DNA from: Ancistrus triradiatus
Taxonomy: Eukaryota; Chordata; Actinopteri; Siluriformes; Loricariidae
Reading direction: 5' to 3'
Assembly (NCBI GenBank): GCA_025084515.1
Contig: JAJAGP010000016.1
Coordinates: forward strand, 468,708 to 532,707
DNA: 64,000 nt
Shown: positions 59,116-64,000 of the stretch, in pieces
Layout of the letters: the number at the start of each line of letters is the position of its first letter
Numbering within the stretch: position 1 is the stretch's first letter
Position numbers and translations under genes: made by a program
Notes under the pieces: generated by a model
What the model was told of the DNA's origin: nothing
Seen by the model: only the letters and a program-made list of their open reading frames with translations
Database searches by the model: none

Positions 59116-59455
59116 ACATGCCTGTATTATTGTAATGTCCTTCTATCTAGTCTATCTAATAATTTTATCAATAGTGTTCAAGGAGTGCAAAATTTGACAG
59201 CAGTAATCCTAACATGCACTAACACCTGTCCTTAAGCAGCTGCACAGGGTACCAGTGTCCTTTAGAATTGATTTTATTATCCTCCCACTGACTTTCAAAT
59301 GCCTTCATGTTGTTGCTCCTCTGTGCCTCAGTGATCTGATTGTTAAGTGCGTTCCTTCAAGATGTCTCAAATCTGCAAACAGAAACACACTGGTTATTCC
59401 CACTAGGCAGCTAAAGAGTGGCAAGATGGCATTTCCTTACTATGGCACAAACTTT

Positions 59456-59457
<2 letters not shown>
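59116..59457 (+). mobile_element. L2/CR1-type LINE ORF2 C-terminal fragment
   Basis: Plus strand: YYCNVLLSSLSNN, then after a frameshift PVSFRIDFIILPLTFKCLHV, APLCLSDLIV and KMAFPYYGTNFG. This is the order of the YCN(A/S)LLSG, LHWLPV..RIDFK, LAPSYLSDL and AFSYYGP motifs at the C-terminus of CR1/L2 reverse-transcriptase ORFs. It is frameshifted and ends at a (TA)n tract. Confidence 0.65.

Positions 59458-59493
<36 letters not shown>
59458..59493. repeat. (TA)n microsatellite
   Basis: About 18 TA units directly after the LINE fragment. Confidence 0.9.
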
Positions 59494-59496
<3 letters not shown>

Positions 59497-59789
59497 AAAA
59501 GAATGCGTCATCCCTAGCAACCAGGTCAACCCCACCTCCACATTAAGATAAAAGTTTTAGGCTTCTCCTTGCTCAGAGTTGCCCTCAGATCACTTCTGAA
59601 TCACTCTTAAGCTAAAACGTCGAGCTCTCTAAGACAATTCTTAGAATCTTTATGAATACAGCCCCTGGTTTTCATAACTCAGCATGCAATTATGTCTTAA
59701 ACGTGAAAGTGCTTTCTCCGCTGTCCTGTAAAACAGGATATGAGAGATTACCTTTGGGTAGTGTACCTCTTGAGGAGAGATCATTGACT

Positions 59790-60720
59790 GCTAGACATGC
59801 CTCTACAATGTACTCAAACACATTTTGCCAAGATGACAGACTTTGAGAGGGGGTGCATTATTGGACTGAGATCAAAGCAGGACGGTTGTTTTGACTAATT
59901 GCCCGCTATCTAGGCCGTTTTGACCTAGCTGTTAGGAGGCAGTTGTTCCATGAGGGCACGCTTACGTGGTGAACAAAACCTGCCAGCAACCATGAGCAGC
60001 TCCCACAGTTTTGTTGTCCACCATCCAGACACAGATGGCACCTAAACTACACACTCCTGTCTCTGCCTGGACCATTTCCAGGTGCTTACAGAAGGAAATT
60101 TGTTGTCACAGCACCCATTACGTGCCCTGCCATAGACAGTCAGCCACAGTCACCTTTGTTTGCAGTGGTGTCATGAATGAGAAACCTGGATTGCTACGGA
60201 CTAGAACCGTATTATCTCTAGTGATAAATTCAGGTTCTGTTTGGGATCTGATGACAGTCAGTTTCAAGTATGGAGGCCTTTGGTGAATGCTTCAATCCTG
60301 CCTTTGCAGTGGAGCAACCAACTGCTGGTTTGATGATCTGGGTAGCCATCGCAGACAACAGTAGGTTACCCCTAGTAATGATACAAGGGACACTAACAGG
60401 TCAGCTATATGCGTAGGACATCCTGCAGCCACATGTGTTGCCTCTCATGGCAGTTCTTCCAACTGGTATTTTTCTGCAGTTTAATGCTCGCCCACACACA
60501 GCAAGGGTTTCCCAGGAATGGCTGCCAGATTGCAACAACTCCTTGGTCTGCCCGGTTTCCAGATTTATTGCCAGTTGAGCATTTATGAGACCAGCTGGGA
60601 TGCCAGCTTCGGCAACCTACAAGTTTGCAGGACCTACCAGCCCAGCTGCAACATGAGTTGCATTGGTCATGGTGGTGCATCAGTTAGTATTGCACAGCTT
60701 TACTGACTCAGGTTCAGTCT
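59790..60720 (+). mobile_element. DFERG-family Tc1-like transposon, most complete copy
   Basis: Plus strand: MTDFERGCIIGLRSKQDGCF start at about 59833, HPDTDGT and LCLDHFQVLTEG-type HTH, 'gtattatctctagtgataaa' (first Asp block), 'gctggtttgatgatctgggt' (MVWG equivalent), then PTHSKGFPGMAARLQQLLG and a C-terminus with PSC-NM. Multiple stops and frameshifts. Family members at 8990-9515 and 54835-55280 are shorter. Confidence 0.75.
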
Positions 60721-61314
60721 CTGTCTCTGGATATTGCTTGCATGTTATCTCTATATCTGGGAATTCCTTTGGGTACTAGAGTTATCTCTCACGTCCCAAG
60801 AACATGATGGTCCATAATGTTTGGATTAGCTACCCTATTTGTGAGTGAGTGTGAATGAGTGACTGATTGTGTGATGCCCTGTCCATATTGTATTCTGCCT
60901 AGCAGCCAGTGTTTCTGGGACAGCCTCCAGAGCAACAGCTTGGGAAGCTGATGGCTTATTGAAGATGAATTAATACATGAAGGTGTCAATCAAAATTAAA
61001 TTAGACTGAGTAAAGACACAATTTCATGCATACACTTTCAGCCTGTTTCTTTAAAAAAAATATTACACTAATTATAATAAAGATGTGGTTTTACTAGAAA
61101 ATGTTTTATGGGGTAAGCTATTAGCGAATAAAAACATGATTAGGAACAAAAAGCAAGCCCGTAATTCATTGTGGTTCAAAGCTTTACATTAATCATGTTA
61201 GCAAAGGTTTTAATAAAGCTCACTGAGCTCCTACTGATTTGGATTAACCAGCTTAAGCATGGTTTGTTATTCAGTATAGCAACTACTTTTGGTTACTGAT
61301 GAGCAGAAAATGTG
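60721..61314. other. Intergenic; small repeat fragment
   Basis: 60840-60970 ('gatgccctgtccatattgta') is a weak fragment of the repeat also seen near 14990. Otherwise nothing. Confidence 0.4.
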
Positions 61315-61700
61315 CAGTACTGTGCAAAAGTGTTAGGCCACCATTGGATTTGTTAATTTAGTAATGGTATAATGACCATATATTGCATTTTGTCAATGAC
61401 TTGACCCAAAAATTCAAACTGTAGAAGGGTCAACTTGGCATCTCAATGAAGCAGCCAGATGCTGTAAATACTGCATACGCATTCCCTGTATTTTCTGGTT
61501 GCATTCTAATAAAAACGTTGAGAAATAATTATATATAATCATTATACCATTGCTAAAACAATGGTATAATGATACCTGTAAGTCCTGGAGGAACGTTGTA
61601 CGGTTTCACTGTGTACTGTGTATATGGTTGTAATGACAATAAACCCGACTTTGACGTTGACTTTGACTAATGGTGGCCTAAGACTTTTGCACAGTACAGT
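61315..61700. mobile_element. MITE, 'cagtactgtgcaaaag' family, complete
   Basis: Inverted ends 'cagtactgtgcaaaagtgtt' and 'agacttttgcacagtacagt'. The interior has a perfect 15-bp-arm hairpin at 61538-61573 (arms atcattataccattg, loop ctaaaa) and a tail-like 'taatgacaataaacccgac'. Fragments of the family lie at 3760-3890 and 45628-45935. Confidence 0.72.
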
Positions 61701-61967
61701 ATATCATATGACAAGAAGTCTAAGCTATGTAAAGATCACAGAATGAGGCAAGTTCACCTGAACCTACTTGTTGTTTGCATCATTCAGCTCCAAACTAGTT
61801 TCAGAAGTTACTTTGGAGTATTTCTTTGCTGTTATATCCTCCAATGGTTTCAACACCATAGCCATCTGGCAAAAGGTAAAAGAGTGTCCAGTTATCAATC
61901 ATTACCAAAGAGACAGTGTATGGTTCAAAAATAAAATGAAAATAAAGCAGATGATGTGACTATTCAG

Positions 61968-62140
61968 TTATGCATGAGTGATTCCCTCCTCCACATTTTT
62001 CTTCATCTCTTTGAGCTTCTCGAGGATGTCTTTGGAGTTGGTGGAGCCAAATTCAGCACAGATGCACTCAAAGTCCCTCTTATCAGCGCCAGCCAGAATC
62101 TTTAGCATCTTCTCCTCAATGGAAGGTCTTTCTCTCACGT
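61968..62140 (-). pseudogene. IGSF22: IGSF22-like helical linker exon
   Basis: Reads RERPSIEEKMLKILAGADKR, DFECICAEFGSTNSKDI, LEKLKEMKKNVEEG then a stop a few codons on. The KILAGADK-DFE-ICxEFG-LKEMKKK pattern is the tri-helical segment found beside Ig domains in this family. No good acceptor or donor is visible. Confidence 0.6.
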
Positions 62141-63003
62141 CTCAACACTCATGCATCACAGCTACTGTCTTCTTAGTTTCAAACATAACATATTCAACTT
62201 GATATACATTTATAACTTCGGAAGGTAATACATACACATGTTTATAAACAGATTGCAGCTTGCTAACAAGCTATAAAAACATGCAGATTAAGGATATGGT
62301 AGTAGTTTGACTTAGTATTAGAGATTGAATTTGGTTTTGGTGTGATTGATCCAGTGGTAAATCTGCAATTGAATCTGTATATTCACGATTGATTGATTGA
62401 CTAATTGCTTGTATTTTCTCTTGCTGTCATCTGCAGGTTCAGATGACAGAAAACACACATCCAAAACATCCAAATGTGTGGTTACATGCTGGGCATTTCA
62501 CTGGTATACATCAGCAAATCGTTTATCTGAAGGTGTAAACGGTAGAAGTGTGATACTGATACATTTCAGTAACGTTTTTAAGAAAACATTTCAAAAACTG
62601 GAGTACTGCAAATGACCGACAGGGGGCAGCTTAGCATCTAGGGATGTATAGTGTGTGGCTCCTCAAGTCATAAAACAGATGGTCAAAGACAATGAATATG
62701 TCAGCAGCTACATCTTAATTACTTCCTAATGGCAAGTTAAGCTTCTGCTAAGGCACCAGGCTGAGAATAGCACACAATTCAAAATCTACTAATTTACTCC
62801 TTTCTATGTTTATTAACGAAAAATTTCTAGATAAATGGGAGTGCTTTTAATGCTTTAAGACTCTGGGTATTAAAAGTGATTCAGTCAGTTTGAGGCTGTT
62901 ATTTTCAGTTTTAAAGCGATTAAATGTTTAAAACCTTGATTTTATGAGTAATAAAGTCAATATAAAGGTGATGACAATACAGAGAAAAATTGAAAAGCTT
63001 CAG
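62141..63003. other. Nothing recognised
   Basis: AT-rich; no exon, repeat ends or RNA gene seen. Confidence 0.45.
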
Positions 63004-63198
63004 ATACATTTACATCATTTAGCAGACGCCCTTATCCAGAGTGACTTACAATTGGTACAGTCTTATAATCCAAGCAATTATGGGTTAAGGGTCTTGCTCA
63101 AGGACCCAACAGTGGCAGCTTGGCTGAGGTGGGATTTGAACCCTGGACCTTCTGGTCCATAGTCCAGCACCTTAACCACTAGTCTACCACAGTCCCAC
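63004..63198 (-). mobile_element. S1 SINE, antisense, full length
   Basis: 'atacatttacatcatttagc' through 'gggatttgaaccctggacct' to 'tctaccacagtcccac'. Both promoter boxes are present on the minus strand. Confidence 0.85.
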
Positions 63199-63740
63199 AA
63201 GTATTACTCAAGTATATTCAAGTATATTTGTAGAATGTTTTACTTTTTTCAGTTGCACTATATGGCTCGAAGCTTATGGACATCTATTGTCATAGCATCA
63301 CATCCAAAAATATGAAATTTAGTTCTGGAATTCACTTCTATTGAGCCACAACAGCGTTAGTCATAAATAGTCAGTAAATATTTAGTGTAAATATTTAAAT
63401 GTTTAGGCAAGGTCCTTCCTTTTTTAGCATGACAGTACTACCTTGTACAAAGCAAAGTACAAAGATCCATAACTTGACTGGTCAGCACATGGCCTTGAAC
63501 TCAACTCAACTAAAAAAACATCTGTTTGGGATTAATTGGTTTTAGTTTAAAGGTAAAAGGTGTTATTACGTATAAGGGTTTTGGCAATGCAAATGACAGT
63601 AGCTCCCCTTTAGGGAAATATGAATCCCTATGCTATGACTAGGCAGTAAAATATGTGACCAAAGGTGCTTCCCATATTTTTTAAGCCATCAGCCAGCACT
63701 GTCATAAATGGTCCCCTATTAACTATTGCATACATTCCAA
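63199..63740. other. Nothing recognised
   Basis: No gene or classified repeat seen before the palindromic array. Confidence 0.45.
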
Positions 63741-64000
63741 GAAGTTGAATCTGTTCATCTGGACATAGATTTTGTTGGAGAAATGTTTCGTCACTCATCT
63801 AAGTGACTTCTTCAGTCTTCTCAGAGCCTGAAGAAGTCACTTAGATGAGTGACGAAACATGCCGAAGAAGTTGAATCTGTTCATCTGGACATAGATTTTG
63901 TTGGAGAAATGTTTCGTCACTCATCTAAGTGACTTCTTCAGGCTCTGAGAAGACTGAAGAAGTCACTTAGATGAGTGACAGAACGTTTCTCCAACAAAAT
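63741..64000. repeat. 126-bp hairpin tandem repeat (runs off right edge)
   Basis: Two copies start at 63741 and 63867 (gaagttgaatctgttcatct). Copy 1 has 32-bp perfect inverted arms at 63784-63815 and 63828-63859 around a 12-nt loop. Copy 2 has the same structure with its loop at 63942-63953 in inverted orientation. The array is cut by the window end. Confidence 0.85.

Larger units (their letters stand above)
46961..62140 (-). pseudogene. IGSF22: IGSF22-like gene remnant, Ig-domain exons
   Basis: Six minus-strand pieces of intracellular-type immunoglobulin domains (myosin-binding-protein-C/IGSF22 style) lie in order at 61968-62140, 58925-59060, 58415-58704, 57876-58101, 52691-52795 and 46961-47073. 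Their place beyond TMEM86A and their strand match IGSF22 in human 11p15.1. Damage seen: an in-frame TGA and frameshift in one exon, frame breaks in another, a missing donor, and a repeat inserted into a sixth. Several kilobases of mobile elements separate the pieces, and most of the expected Ig/FN3 exons are not visible. I infer a decayed gene. A functional gene with diverged exons that I failed to see is possible, and IGFN1-type relatives are an alternative identity. Confidence 0.6.

Noticed and set aside
63741..64000. CRISPR-like regular repeats
   Set aside because: The units are long hairpins in head-to-tail array without unique spacers, in a vertebrate genome.

Overview
This is nuclear DNA from a ray-finned fish. 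The evidence is vertebrate genes with consensus GT-AG introns, AT-rich non-coding sequence, dense Tc1-type DNA transposons, tRNA-derived SINEs and dispersed repeats that I associate with teleosts. The repeat mix made me think of an otophysan (catfish/characin-like) genome, but the species cannot be fixed from sequence alone. No bacterial operon, CRISPR array, phage or plasmid feature is present.

Genes, left to right: (1) the 5' end of UEVLD on the minus strand (exons 1-3, 1810-2244; the gene continues off the left edge); (2) a complete SPTY2D1 (histone chaperone SPT2) on the minus strand, six exons between 6712 and 21589, 637 codons; (3) a complete TMEM86A (lysoplasmalogenase) on the plus strand, three exons between 26432 and 36779, 237 codons, beginning with a 7-codon exon; (4) scattered, damaged immunoglobulin-domain exons on the minus strand between 46961 and 62140 that fit a decayed IGSF22. 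Order and orientation UEVLD(-) SPTY2D1(-) TMEM86A(+) IGSF22(-) match human 11p15.1, so this is a conserved vertebrate block. Every splice junction given for the three intact genes was read by hand and the coding phase carries through.

Most of the rest is transposon-derived. There are at least five lineages of Tc1-like transposase, all broken, including three copies of one long-TIR family (15500-17015, 29912-31333, 50388-51972). A 3.3-kb APE-type non-LTR element (18250-21513) sits directly against SPTY2D1 exon 1, and its target duplication copied the exon-1 splice donor. About ten copies of a tRNA-derived SINE and two further tRNA-like SINE families are present, with many copies of a dispersed repeat ending in an 'aaataaatctgacttgac' motif. 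Several TIR-bounded MITEs and a palindromic tandem array at the right edge complete the picture.

Observations most worth a second look: the splice-donor duplication beside SPTY2D1 exon 1; a cleanly bounded 1.1-kb insertion (56500-57603) carrying a degenerate reading frame with two hydrophobic segments that I cannot assign; the apparent loss of IGSF22; and a flipped loop between two copies of a 126-bp hairpin repeat at the right end. I found no convincing wholly new biological system.
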